Shown here: piece by piece, positions 9,160-16,539 of the stretch | Layout: each line of letters starts with the position of its first letter | Numbering within the stretch: position 1 is the first letter of the stretch | NCBI RefSeq assembly: GCF_014164785.1 | Contig: NZ_JACJFN010000001.1 | Coordinates: 1,240,001 to 1,304,000 of the forward strand | Reading direction: 5' to 3' | Length of the DNA: 64,000 nucleotides | DNA from: Aquipseudomonas guryensis | GTDB taxonomy: Bacteria; Pseudomonadota; Gammaproteobacteria; Pseudomonadales; Pseudomonadaceae | Translations under genes and position numbers: made by a program | Notes under the pieces: model-generated | What the model was told of the DNA's origin: nothing | Database searches by the model: none | Seen by the model: the letters and a program-made list of their open reading frames with translations, nothing else

Positions 9160-9633
9160 ACCGAAACGACCCGACGGGCCATGGGCTCAACCCTGAGCAA
9201 TACCTGCCAAATGGAGAACCCGGCCATTTGATTAGTGAAGTGGCCTACCTGCCCGGCCTGCCAACTCTGCGGTGAGCAGAGCACCAGCCCTTACCTCGAT
9301 GGCGGCTGCATGCGCTGTAGTGCGGGGTGGAAAACACTACATGCCATGGTGATATGGATGTTCTTAATATCGAACAGATATGCTGTTGCCCTGGCTCCTG
9401 TTGACATGGCTGGAGGGCTGGGGCGCCTGAGCGGCAGCGCAAAAGCAGAGGAAGTGCGGGGCACAGGCCGCCTCTCATACTTTTTGGTTATTTTGTTGGT
9501 TTTATCGAACATAGCTCTTGCCCTTTGCCGACGTCGGCCCTAGCATTCGTTTGACATTTCAAACGCCGGCACCTCGTCGCTGCGATTCGCTGCTGTGCTG
9601 CCTGCCCCTCGGCGCCCTTACCAGGAGAACAAG
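9160..9633. promoter_or_regulatory. 474-base gabD upstream region with dyads
   Basis: No convincing gene; short frames here lack starts with ribosome sites. The region is less GC-rich than its neighbours from about 9330 to 9560. A perfect dyad CGTTTGA-CATT-TCAAACG lies at 9548-9565, 69 bases before the gabD ATG. TGTTC-N8-GAACA lies at 9359-9376. The 9-mer TATCGAACA occurs at 9368-9376 and again at 9503-9511. These look like operator sites for a gabDT regulator, which is not encoded next door. AGGAGA precedes the gabD start. Confidence 0.5.
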
Positions 9634-11085
9634 ATGCAACTGAAAGACGCCCAGCTGTTCCGCCAGCAAGCCTACATCGACGGTCAGTGGCTGGACGCCG
9701 ACAGCGGCCAGACCATCGCGGTCAACAACCCGGCCACCGGCGAGATCATTGGCTCCGTGCCGAAAATGGGCCGCGCCGAGACCCGTCGCGCCATCGAAGC
9801 CGCCGAGCGCGCCCTGCCGGCCTGGAGCGCGCTGACCGCCAAGGATCGCGCCAACCGCCTGCGTCGCTGGTTCGAACTGATGATGGAAAACCAGGACGAC
9901 CTCGGCCGCCTGATGACCATCGAGCAGGGCAAGCCGCTGAGCGAAGCCAAGGGCGAAATCGCCTACGCCGCCTCCTTCCTCGAGTGGTTCGCCGAAGAAG
10001 CCAAACGCATCTATGGCGACACCATTCCCGGCCACCAGCCGGACAAGCGCATCATCGTGCTCAAGCAGCCGATCGGCGTGACTGCAGCCATCACCCCGTG
10101 GAACTTCCCTTCCGCGATGATCACCCGTAAAGCCGGTCCGGCCCTGGCCGCCGGTTGCACCATGGTGCTCAAGCCCGCGTCGCAGACCCCGTACTCCGCC
10201 CTGGCCCTGGCCGCCCTGGCCGAGAAAGCCGGGATTCCGGCTGGCGTGTTCAGCGTGGTCACCGGCAGCGCCGGCGAAGTCGGCGGCGAGCTGACCAGCA
10301 ACCCGATCGTGCGCAAGCTGACCTTCACCGGCTCCACCGAAATCGGTCGCCAGCTGATGGCCGAGTGCGCCCAGGACATCAAGAAAGTGTCCCTGGAGCT
10401 GGGCGGCAACGCGCCGTTCATCGTCTTCGACGACGCCGACCTGGATGCCGCCGTGGAAGGCGCCCTGATCTCCAAGTACCGCAACAACGGCCAGACCTGC
10501 GTCTGCGCCAACCGCCTGTATATTCAGGACGGCGTGTACGACGCCTTCGTCGACAAGCTGAAAGCCGCTGTGGCCAAGCTGAAGATCGGCAACGGTCTGG
10601 AAGACGGCACCACCACCGGTCCGCTGATCGACAACAAGGCCGTGGCCAAGGTCCAGGAACACATCGAGGACGCCATCAGCAAAGGCGCCAAGCTGGTTGC
10701 CGGCGGCAAGCCGCACAGCCTGGGTGGCAGCTTCTTCGAACCGACTATCCTGATCGACGTGCCGAACAACGCTGCCGTGGCCAAGGAAGAAACCTTCGGT
10801 CCGCTGGCGCCGCTGTTCCGCTTCAAGGACGAGGCCGAAGTGATTGCCATGTCCAACGACACCGAGTTCGGCCTGGCCTCCTACTTCTATGCCCGCGACC
10901 TGGGCCGCGTGTTCCGCGTGGCGGAAAAGCTGGAGTACGGCATGGTCGGCATCAACACTGGGGTGATCTCCACCGAAGTGGCGCCGTTCGGCGGCGTTAA
11001 GGCCTCCGGCCTGGGGCGTGAAGGCTCCAAGTACGGTATCGAGGACTACCTCGAGCTGAAGTATCTGTGCCTCGGCGGTATCTGA
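9634..11085 (+). CDS. gabD: Succinate/glutarate-semialdehyde dehydrogenase
   Basis: 483 residues, oxidising succinate semialdehyde (and in Pseudomonas often glutarate semialdehyde) to the acid with NAD(P)+. Active-site residues are present: N157 in PWNFPSAM, E255 in LELGGNAPF, and C289 in NGQTCVCANR, with a second cysteine at 291 as in E. coli GabD, where this pair can form a redox-sensitive disulfide. FTGSTEIGR at 231-239 is the cofactor loop. It is followed by gabT after a 344-base gap holding a palindromic element. It completes the route guanidinobutyrate-GABA-succinate encoded in this window. Confidence 0.93.
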   Translation: MQLKDAQLFRQQAYIDGQWLDADSGQTIAVNNPATGEIIGSVPKMGRAETRRAIEAAERALPAWSALTAKDRANRLRRWFELMMENQDDLGRLMTIEQGKPLSEAKGEIAYAASFLEWFAEEAKRIYGDTIPGHQPDKRIIVLKQPIGVTAAITPWNFPSAMITRKAGPALAAGCTMVLKPASQTPYSALALAALAEKAGIPAGVFSVVTGSAGEVGGELTSNPIVRKLTFTGSTEIGRQLMAECAQDIKKVSLELGGNAPFIVFDDADLDAAVEGALISKYRNNGQTCVCANRLYIQDGVYDAFVDKLKAAVAKLKIGNGLEDGTTTGPLIDNKAVAKVQEHIEDAISKGAKLVAGGKPHSLGGSFFEPTILIDVPNNAAVAKEETFGPLAPLFRFKDEAEVIAMSNDTEFGLASYFYARDLGRVFRVAEKLEYGMVGINTGVISTEVAPFGGVKASGLGREGSKYGIEDYLELKYLCLGGI

Positions 11086-11111
11086 AACATGTCCGTGGTT
11101 GGCTGCGCGTC

Positions 11112-11203
11112 GGCCATGCAGCGTTGCAATCGGGTTCGGGCTGCTCATTTACAGCTCGTAAACTGCGCGCCCTCACCCGATTGCGCCTTGCCTGGCGCTA
11201 GCT
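11112..11203. repeat. Imperfect palindromic element, copy 1
   Basis: About 92 bases that fold on themselves. The outer stem is GCAATCGGGT (11126-11135) with ACCCGATTGC (11175-11184); the centre is TTTAC-AGCTC-GTAAA (11148-11162). Read on the minus strand it has the order CTAGCGCCAGGC, arm, TTTAC..GTAAATGAGCA, arm, GCATGGCC. The same layout recurs at 12853-12990 and 13643-13729. It lies in the 344-base gabD-gabT gap, where no gene is seen. Confidence 0.7.
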
Positions 11204-11429
11204 CGCCGAACCACGCACAAGTTTCATAGTTTTGATTTTCCGTGGGTGTCGGGTGACAGGCAGGAGCCGTGGTCACCCGGCGTCGGCGTTTCCGGTGGTG
11301 GCACCGGCGAACCCTGCAGACGAATCGGCAGGTGCTTGGCAGTTCGATCATCGTTAGCTGCCAAGTCCCGCCCCATCGTCATCATCCTTGGACCAAGCCG
11401 CGCCAACACAAGCGGCCGATGAGGAAACC

Positions 11430-12710
11430 ATGAGCAAGACCAACGAATCCATTCTGCAACGCCGTGCTGCCGCTGTTCCGCGCGGTGTAGGCCAAATCCA
11501 CCCGATCGTCGCCGAGCGCGCCGAGAACGCCACCGTGTGGGACGTCGAAGGCCGCGAGTACATCGACTTCGCCGGCGGTATCGCCGTGCTCAACACCGGT
11601 CACCTGCACCCGAAAGTGGTGGCAGCCGTGCAGGAGCAGCTGACCAAGCTGTCGCACACCTGCTTCCAGGTCCTGGCCTACGAGCCCTACATCGAGCTGT
11701 GCGAAGAAATCGCCAAGCGCGTACCGGGCAACTTCGCCAAGAAGACCCTGCTGGTCACCTCCGGCTCCGAAGCGGTTGAGAACGCCGTGAAGATCGCCCG
11801 TGCCGCCACCGGCCGTGCCGGCGTGATCGCCTTCACCGGCGCCTACCATGGCCGTACCATGATGACCCTGAGCCTGACCGGCAAGGTCGTACCCTACTCC
11901 GCTGGCATGGGCCTGATGCCGGCTGGCGTGTACCGCGCCGTTGCCCCGTGCGAAATCCACGGCGTCAGCGAAGACGAGTCGATCGCCAGCATCGAGCGCA
12001 TCTTCAAGAACGACGCGCAGCCGCAGGACATCGCCGCCATCATCATCGAGCCGGTGCAGGGCGAAGGTGGTTTCTACGTCAACTCGCCGGCCTTCATGAA
12101 GCGCCTGCGCGCCCTGTGCGACCAGCACGGCATCCTGCTGATCGCCGACGAAGTGCAGACCGGCGCTGGCCGTACCGGCACCTTCTTCGCCACCGAGCAG
12201 CTGGGCATCGTTCCGGACCTGACCACCTTCGCCAAATCGGTCGGCGGCGGCTTCCCGATCTCCGGCGTCTGCGGCAAGGCCGAGATCATGGACGCCATCG
12301 CCCCGGGCGGCCTGGGCGGCACCTATGCCGGTAGCCCGATCGCCTGCGCCGCGGCCCTGGCCGTGCTGAAAGTGTTCGACGAAGAGAAGCTGCTTGAGCG
12401 CAGCCAGGCGGTGGGCGAGAAGCTCAAGGCTGGCCTGCGCGAAATCGCGGCCAAGCACAAGGTTATCGGTGACGTGCGTGGCCTGGGTTCGATGATCGCC
12501 ATCGAGCTGTTCGAAGGCGGCGACGCCAACAAGCCGGCCGCCGAGCTGACCGGCAAGATCGTGGCCAAGGCGCGCGAGAAGGGTCTGATCCTGCTGTCGT
12601 GCGGCACCTACTACAACGTGGTGCGTTTCCTCATGCCGGTCACCATTCCGGACGCCCAGCTGGAAAAAGGTTTGGCCATCGTCGCCGAGTGCTTCGACGA
12701 GCTGGCGTAA
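11430..12710 (+). CDS. gabT: 4-aminobutyrate (GABA) aminotransferase, class III PLP enzyme
   Basis: 426 residues, transferring the amino group of GABA (or 5-aminovalerate) to 2-oxoglutarate. PLP-binding residues are visible: the Schiff-base lysine K269 in TTFAKSVGGGFP, D240 in LIADEVQTGAGRTG, SGSEAVENA at 111-119 and GAYHGRT at 137-143. Length matches the family. The ATG at 11430 is preceded by GATGAGGA; an upstream in-frame ATG lacks homology. A rho-independent terminator follows at 12791-12816. Together with gabD it converts GABA to succinate. Confidence 0.94.
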   Translation: MSKTNESILQRRAAAVPRGVGQIHPIVAERAENATVWDVEGREYIDFAGGIAVLNTGHLHPKVVAAVQEQLTKLSHTCFQVLAYEPYIELCEEIAKRVPGNFAKKTLLVTSGSEAVENAVKIARAATGRAGVIAFTGAYHGRTMMTLSLTGKVVPYSAGMGLMPAGVYRAVAPCEIHGVSEDESIASIERIFKNDAQPQDIAAIIIEPVQGEGGFYVNSPAFMKRLRALCDQHGILLIADEVQTGAGRTGTFFATEQLGIVPDLTTFAKSVGGGFPISGVCGKAEIMDAIAPGGLGGTYAGSPIACAAALAVLKVFDEEKLLERSQAVGEKLKAGLREIAAKHKVIGDVRGLGSMIAIELFEGGDANKPAAELTGKIVAKAREKGLILLSCGTYYNVVRFLMPVTIPDAQLEKGLAIVAECFDELA

Positions 12711-12789
12711 CTGCTCTGCCGAGGCTTCCTCCTCCCCGTTGGAGGCCTCACAGAATCCGCCTGAAGCTCACCAGGCCAGGCGTTTCTTT

Positions 12790-12817
12790 AAGACCCGCGC
12801 AAGCGGGTCTTTTTTTG
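12790..12817 (+). terminator. Rho-independent terminator after gabT
   Basis: Perfect 8-bp stem AGACCCGC-GCAA-GCGGGTCT followed by six further T residues, 80 bases after the gabT stop. Confidence 0.9.
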
Positions 12818-12852
12818 TCTGGCGAATGGCTACCAGCGCGGGCATCGCGAAG

Positions 12853-12990
12853 AGCCTGTTTACGATCTTTTGGGCTAGAGCCAGGCAAGGCAAAAGCAGC
12901 CGAGGAAGCGGAGTTTACAGTTGTAAATGAGCATTCCGAGGCTGCTTTTAACGCCGCATGGCCGATGACCAGGAGATCGTAAATAGGTTC
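12853..12990. repeat. Imperfect palindromic element, copy 2 with nested outer dyad
   Basis: Outer dyad TTTACGATCT (12859-12868) with AGATCGTAAA (12974-12983); inner stem AAAAGCAGCC (12892-12901) with GGCTGCTTTT (12940-12949); centre TTTAC-AGTT-GTAAA (12914-12927) followed by TGAGCA. CTAGAGCCAGGCAAGGC precedes the arm and GCCGCATGGCC follows it. It ends directly at the stop codon of the isomerase gene. Confidence 0.75.
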
Positions 12991-13584
12991 TCAGGCCTGC
13001 AGCGCTTCCGCGACAAAATCCAGGCGATCCTGGCCGAAAAACAGCTCGTTGCCGACGAACATGCTCGGTGCGCCGAATACGCCACGCTTGACCGCTTCCT
13101 CGGTGGTGGCCTTGAGTTGGTCCTTGACCTCCTGCTCGGCCGTCAGCGCCAGCAGCGCCTGTGCATCGAACCCCGCTTCGCTCAATACCTTGCCCAGTAC
13201 CGCCAGGTCGCCGAGGTTTAAGGCATCGACCCACATGGCTCGGAAGATTGCGCTCACATAGGCGTCGAAACGCTCCGGCATGCGCAGTTGCACCGCTACC
13301 GCGCCACGCATCAGGCCCAAGGTGTTGATCGGGAAGTTTGGGTTGAACTGCATTGGCACCTGGTAGCGGCGGGCGAAGCGCTGCAGGTCCTGGATCATGA
13401 AGCGGCCCTTGCTCGGGATGGTGATCGGCGAGGCGTTCTTCGTCGCCTGGAACACGCCACCCAGCAGCATGGGCTTGTACACCAGCTCGGCATCCGCCGC
13501 GGCGCAGATCGCCGGCAACTGGGTCCATGCCAGGTAGGTGGTGGGGCTGCCGAAGTCGAAGTAGAACTCGACGGATTTGCTCAT
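12991..13584 (-). CDS. 2-hydroxychromene-2-carboxylate isomerase family (DsbA-fold) protein
   Basis: 197 residues. The start (MSKSVEFYFDFGSPTTYLAW) is the hallmark of this kappa-GST-like family, in which the serine of FGSP (S13 here) replaces the DsbA cysteine and contacts glutathione. GVFGAPSMFVGNELFFGQDRLD near the C-terminus is the conserved cis-proline region of the thioredoxin fold. Known members isomerise aromatic breakdown intermediates, but many act on unknown substrates. The ATG at 13584 has AGAGAG nine bases upstream. No aromatic pathway genes are nearby, so the substrate is open. Confidence 0.85.
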   Translation of the reverse strand: MSKSVEFYFDFGSPTTYLAWTQLPAICAAADAELVYKPMLLGGVFQATKNASPITIPSKGRFMIQDLQRFARRYQVPMQFNPNFPINTLGLMRGAVAVQLRMPERFDAYVSAIFRAMWVDALNLGDLAVLGKVLSEAGFDAQALLALTAEQEVKDQLKATTEEAVKRGVFGAPSMFVGNELFFGQDRLDFVAEALQA

Positions 13585-13642
13585 CAATAAATTCTCTCTT
13601 GTTGTTTTAACGAGTTTTCACGACCCAGCGAGCGGTGTTCAG

Positions 13643-13729
13643 GCTAGGCGGCGAAGTGGAGAGAAAGCGCAGTTGGCTGCTGCCAATGAGCATTTCGCAC
13701 CGCTTCGCCAACAACGCCCGTGCGTCGCC
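13643..13729. repeat. Imperfect palindromic element, copy 3
   Basis: Same layout as the copies at 11112 and 12853 but with different stems: GGCGAAG (13650-13656) pairs with CTTCGCC (13703-13709), and the centre is TTGGC-TGCT-GCCAA (13673-13686), again followed by TGAGCA. The base changes keep the pairing. It fills the gap between the isomerase start and the SDR stop. Confidence 0.65.
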
Positions 13730-13746
13730 CAGCGGGTCGATTCACG

Positions 13747-14487
13747 TCACCACTTCTCCATCCAGGGACGCAGATCGAGTTCGAAGGTCCAGGCATCGCG
13801 TGGCTGGGCGTGCAGGAACCAGTAGTTATCGGCGATATGCTCGGGATTGAGGATACCGTCCTGCTCCTTGCGCGCGTACATCTCGGGGAAGCTGTCGCGG
13901 ATAAAGGCGGTGTCGATGGCACCGTCCACCACCACGTGGCCGACGTGGATATTCATTGGCCCAAGCTCACGCGCCATGCTCTGCGCCAGGGCGCGCACGC
14001 CGTGCTTGGCGCCGGCGAAGGCGGCGAAGTGCGAGGCGCCGCGCAGGCCGGCAGTGGCACCGGTGAACAGGATGGTGCCGCGGTCACGGGTGACCATGCG
14101 CCGCGCCACTGCCTGGGCGGTAAGGAAGGCGGAGAAGCAGGCCATTTCCCAGATCTTGAAGTACTTGCGCGCGGTCTCTTCGAGGATGCTGCACGGCACG
14201 TTGGCGCCGATGTTGAAGATGAAGGCCTCGATCGGGCCGATGCTGCTCTCGATCTGCTCGACCAGTGCGGCAACCTCGTCTTCCTTGCGCGCATCCGAGG
14301 CGAAGCCATGGGCCTGGCCGCCGGCTGCACGGATCTCATCCACCAGCGGCTGCAGCTTGTCGGCGCTGCGCCGGGTCACGCAGGCGATGTAGCCCTCGCG
14401 GGCGAAGCGCTTGGCGATGGCCCCGCCGGTGGCGTCGCCGGCGCCGATCACCAGTACCACTTTGTTGTCGTTGTTCTGCGTGCTCAT
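13747..14487 (-). CDS. Short-chain dehydrogenase/reductase-like protein lacking the catalytic Tyr
   Basis: 246 residues with a Rossmann fold: dinucleotide motif GAGDATGGAIAKRFA (15-29), NIGAN (92-96) in place of NNAG, and the helix AFAGAKHGVRAL. The usual YxxxK is FxxxK here (F157, K161), and the serine normally 13 residues earlier is replaced by FTGATAG (141-147). The fold and cofactor site look intact but classical catalysis may be altered or lost. The ATG at 14487 follows AGGTGAAG; a GTG three codons upstream is less likely. It diverges from a TetR regulator across a double operator, so it is probably that regulator's target. Confidence 0.85.
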   Translation of the reverse strand: MSTQNNDNKVVLVIGAGDATGGAIAKRFAREGYIACVTRRSADKLQPLVDEIRAAGGQAHGFASDARKEDEVAALVEQIESSIGPIEAFIFNIGANVPCSILEETARKYFKIWEMACFSAFLTAQAVARRMVTRDRGTILFTGATAGLRGASHFAAFAGAKHGVRALAQSMARELGPMNIHVGHVVVDGAIDTAFIRDSFPEMYARKEQDGILNPEHIADNYWFLHAQPRDAWTFELDLRPWMEKW

Positions 14488-14501
14488 GGACTTCACCTTT
14501 A

Positions 14502-14531
14502 CTAAACGATCGTTAGCTAAACGGACGTTAT
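14502..14531. promoter_or_regulatory. Tandem dyads, probable TetR operator
   Basis: Two abutting near-palindromes, CTAAACGATCGTTAG (14502-14516) and CTAAACGGACGTTAT (14517-14531), between the SDR start and the TetR regulator start. Repeats of this size and position are typical TetR-family operators. Occupancy would cover both promoters. Confidence 0.65.
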
Positions 14532-14577
14532 GCTACGCTCGCTGCACCGTCAAGCAGGTTTAGCAGCGGAGACTTCC

Positions 14578-15135
14578 ATGCGCTATTCGCCCGAGCACAA
14601 GGCCCAGACCCGCGAGAAGCTGTTGCAGAGCAGCGGCGCCATCGCCAAGCAGGGTGGTTTTGCCGTTGCCGGCGTGGATAGCCTGATGAAGGCCGTCGGC
14701 CTGACGGGAGGGGCGTTCTACAGCCACTTCCCGTCGAAGAACGACCTGTTCAGCGCCATCGTCGAGCGCGAACTGAGCCAGAGCGTGGCGCGGCTCGGTG
14801 ACGACGCCGAGGTCAGCCGCGCCAAGCTGCAGCGCTGCCTGGCGCGTTACCTGAGCCTGGCCCATGTGCAGCACGCGGACAGCGGCTGCGCCATCCCCAC
14901 CCTGGGTGCCGAGATTGCCCGCGCGGATATCCGTGTGCGCGAGCAGGCCGAGCACTGGCTGGTGCGCCTGCAACAGGCCTGGGCCGAGGTGCTGGGCAGT
15001 GGCGAGCTGGCCTGGGCGATCCTCGCCCAGTGTGTCGGCGCGCTGGTGGTGGCGCGCATGCTGGCCACGGAACAGCGCCAGGAAGAAGTCCTGGCAGCCA
15101 GCAAGGCGCTGCTGGCGGAGATCGTGCAGCTATAG
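14578..15135 (+). CDS. TetR-family transcriptional repressor
   Basis: 185 residues. The N-terminal helix-turn-helix is standard: TREKLLQSSGAIAKQGGFAV, then SLMKAVGLTGGAFYSHFPSKNDLFSAIV. The C-terminal ligand domain contains SGCAIPTLGAEIAR, the C-x-x-x(L)-x-x-E/D pattern of the TetR_C group that often controls SDR or efflux genes. The ATG at 14578 (MRYSPEHKAQTREK) fits the family; upstream in-frame codons run through the operator region. It is divergent from the SDR gene and probably represses it and itself. Confidence 0.88.
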   Translation: MRYSPEHKAQTREKLLQSSGAIAKQGGFAVAGVDSLMKAVGLTGGAFYSHFPSKNDLFSAIVERELSQSVARLGDDAEVSRAKLQRCLARYLSLAHVQHADSGCAIPTLGAEIARADIRVREQAEHWLVRLQQAWAEVLGSGELAWAILAQCVGALVVARMLATEQRQEEVLAASKALLAEIVQL

Positions 15136-15321
15136 GCCTGCGGCAATTCGCCTCTGCAAACCTTGAAATAGAGCCTTGTCGGGCAACGGGGGCGATGTAA
15201 CGCTTAACCTGACAGATTGTCCGGTATTTCGTCGGATTGCCCTGGCACCCTCGTACTTAATCCGTAGACTGGCGCGCCTTCCGTTTGACGCCACTATTTT
15301 GCCATCACTTTTGAGGTTTCC

Positions 15322-16539
15322 ATGACTGCCCCGGTTGCTGCTCCGGAGATTCTGATTGCCGAAGCGAACCCCTGGACAGCCGATCTGCTTGCCCAGCTGG
15401 TGCTCGATGTACGTGGCGACGCCGTGGTGACCAAGGTCGCCGATGGCCAGGCGGCCCTGGCCCGTTGCCGGCGCCGGCTACCGGACCTGGTGATTGCCGA
15501 CGGTGAGCTGGCCGCGCTCGACGGCGTCGAGCTGCTGCGCCAGGTGCGCCGCCATCCGCGTACGCCGGCCTTGCCCTTCATTCTGATCAGCCGGCATACC
15601 GATGCGCGCAGCGTGCGTGCGGCCCTGCCGTTGGCGCCGACCGCTTACCTGGCCAAGCCGTTCAACGCAGAAATCCTGCGCCAGCGCCTGCAGGGCCTGT
15701 TGCAGGTGCCTGGCGTGGCGGTGCTCCCGCCGCGGCCGGCGCTGCTGGTCAGCGACCTCAACGAATACCTCGACGGCGTGCGTGAGGAAGGCCAGGGCGC
15801 GCCGCTGCTGGGTGACCTGCGTGATGCGGTGGCGCGCAGCCTGCAGGCCGCGGAACTGAGCCTGGGTGAGCTGGAGCAGGAGTTTGTGCGTGATCCGCAG
15901 ATCACCGCGCGTCTGATCGCCGCCGCCAACAGTGGCGCCGAACACCGTGGCGTGGCCTGCCAGACCCTGTCCCAGGCCCTGCAGCGTCTGGGCGTGGCGC
16001 GTAGCCTGAACCTGGTGCTGGGCCTGGCCGTACAGCGCAATGCACTGTTGCAGGATCCCCATCTGAGCGAGCTGGCTCTGCTGGCCGGTCGCCAGGCCCA
16101 GCAGAGTGCGGAGCTGGCCTACTGGTTGGCTGGGCGTCTGGGTCTGGATAACGAGCTGTGCTACACCGCCGGCCTGCTGCACAACATTGGCGAGCTGGCC
16201 CTGCTGCGCAGCCTGCAGGATTGGTTGGATGCCGGCGGCGTGCTGAGCAATGAGCAGATCGACGCGGCCCTGCGCCGGCGGGCCGCCGGTTTCGGTTCGG
16301 CCCTGCGTATCCGCTGGCGTCTGCCGTTCGGCCTGCGCGAACTGATCGCAGCCTTCTATGCCTTGGGTAGCGGGGTGTTCTCCCGCGAGGCGCTGGTGCT
16401 CAACCTGAGTGCCGAGTTCCTCGCGCTGCCGGCCAACCAGGGGCCGGAGCAGTTGGTGGAGTGCCGTGCGGCGAGCATGTTGCGGCTGTCGGCGGCCGTG
16501 CTCGGCCAGGTTCCGCCGAGTCTGTTCAGGCGCGACTGA
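15322..16539 (+). CDS. Response regulator with C-terminal HDOD domain
   Basis: 405 residues. Residues 8-128 form a receiver domain: acidic pocket E14, phospho-acceptor D60 in LVIADGELAALDG, S90 in ILISRHTD and K112 in YLAKPFN. An HDOD domain follows from about residue 155 to 350 (FVRDPQITARLIAAANS, LGVARSLNLVLGLAVQ, AGLLHNIGELALL). HDOD proteins lack phosphohydrolase residues and act as signalling scaffolds, often beside c-di-GMP proteins. It converges on the GGDEF-EAL gene, overlapping it by 14 bases at the 3' ends. No cognate kinase is in the window. Confidence 0.88.
   Translation: MTAPVAAPEILIAEANPWTADLLAQLVLDVRGDAVVTKVADGQAALARCRRRLPDLVIADGELAALDGVELLRQVRRHPRTPALPFILISRHTDARSVRAALPLAPTAYLAKPFNAEILRQRLQGLLQVPGVAVLPPRPALLVSDLNEYLDGVREEGQGAPLLGDLRDAVARSLQAAELSLGELEQEFVRDPQITARLIAAANSGAEHRGVACQTLSQALQRLGVARSLNLVLGLAVQRNALLQDPHLSELALLAGRQAQQSAELAYWLAGRLGLDNELCYTAGLLHNIGELALLRSLQDWLDAGGVLSNEQIDAALRRRAAGFGSALRIRWRLPFGLRELIAAFYALGSGVFSREALVLNLSAEFLALPANQGPEQLVECRAASMLRLSAAVLGQVPPSLFRRD

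Noticed and set aside
9395..9425. Sigma54 or sigma70 promoter around TTGACA ahead of gabD
   Set aside because: TTGACATGG is present near 9399 but no matching -10 box at the right distance, and no GG-N10-GC sigma54 pattern was found.
9235..9543. 102-codon frame upstream of gabD
   Set aside because: No ribosome site, no family, and it runs across the AT-richer regulatory gap; a C-terminal hydrophobic stretch comes from the T-rich DNA.
9559..11148. 529-codon minus-strand frame opposite gabD
   Set aside because: Shadow of gabD; no recognisable protein features.
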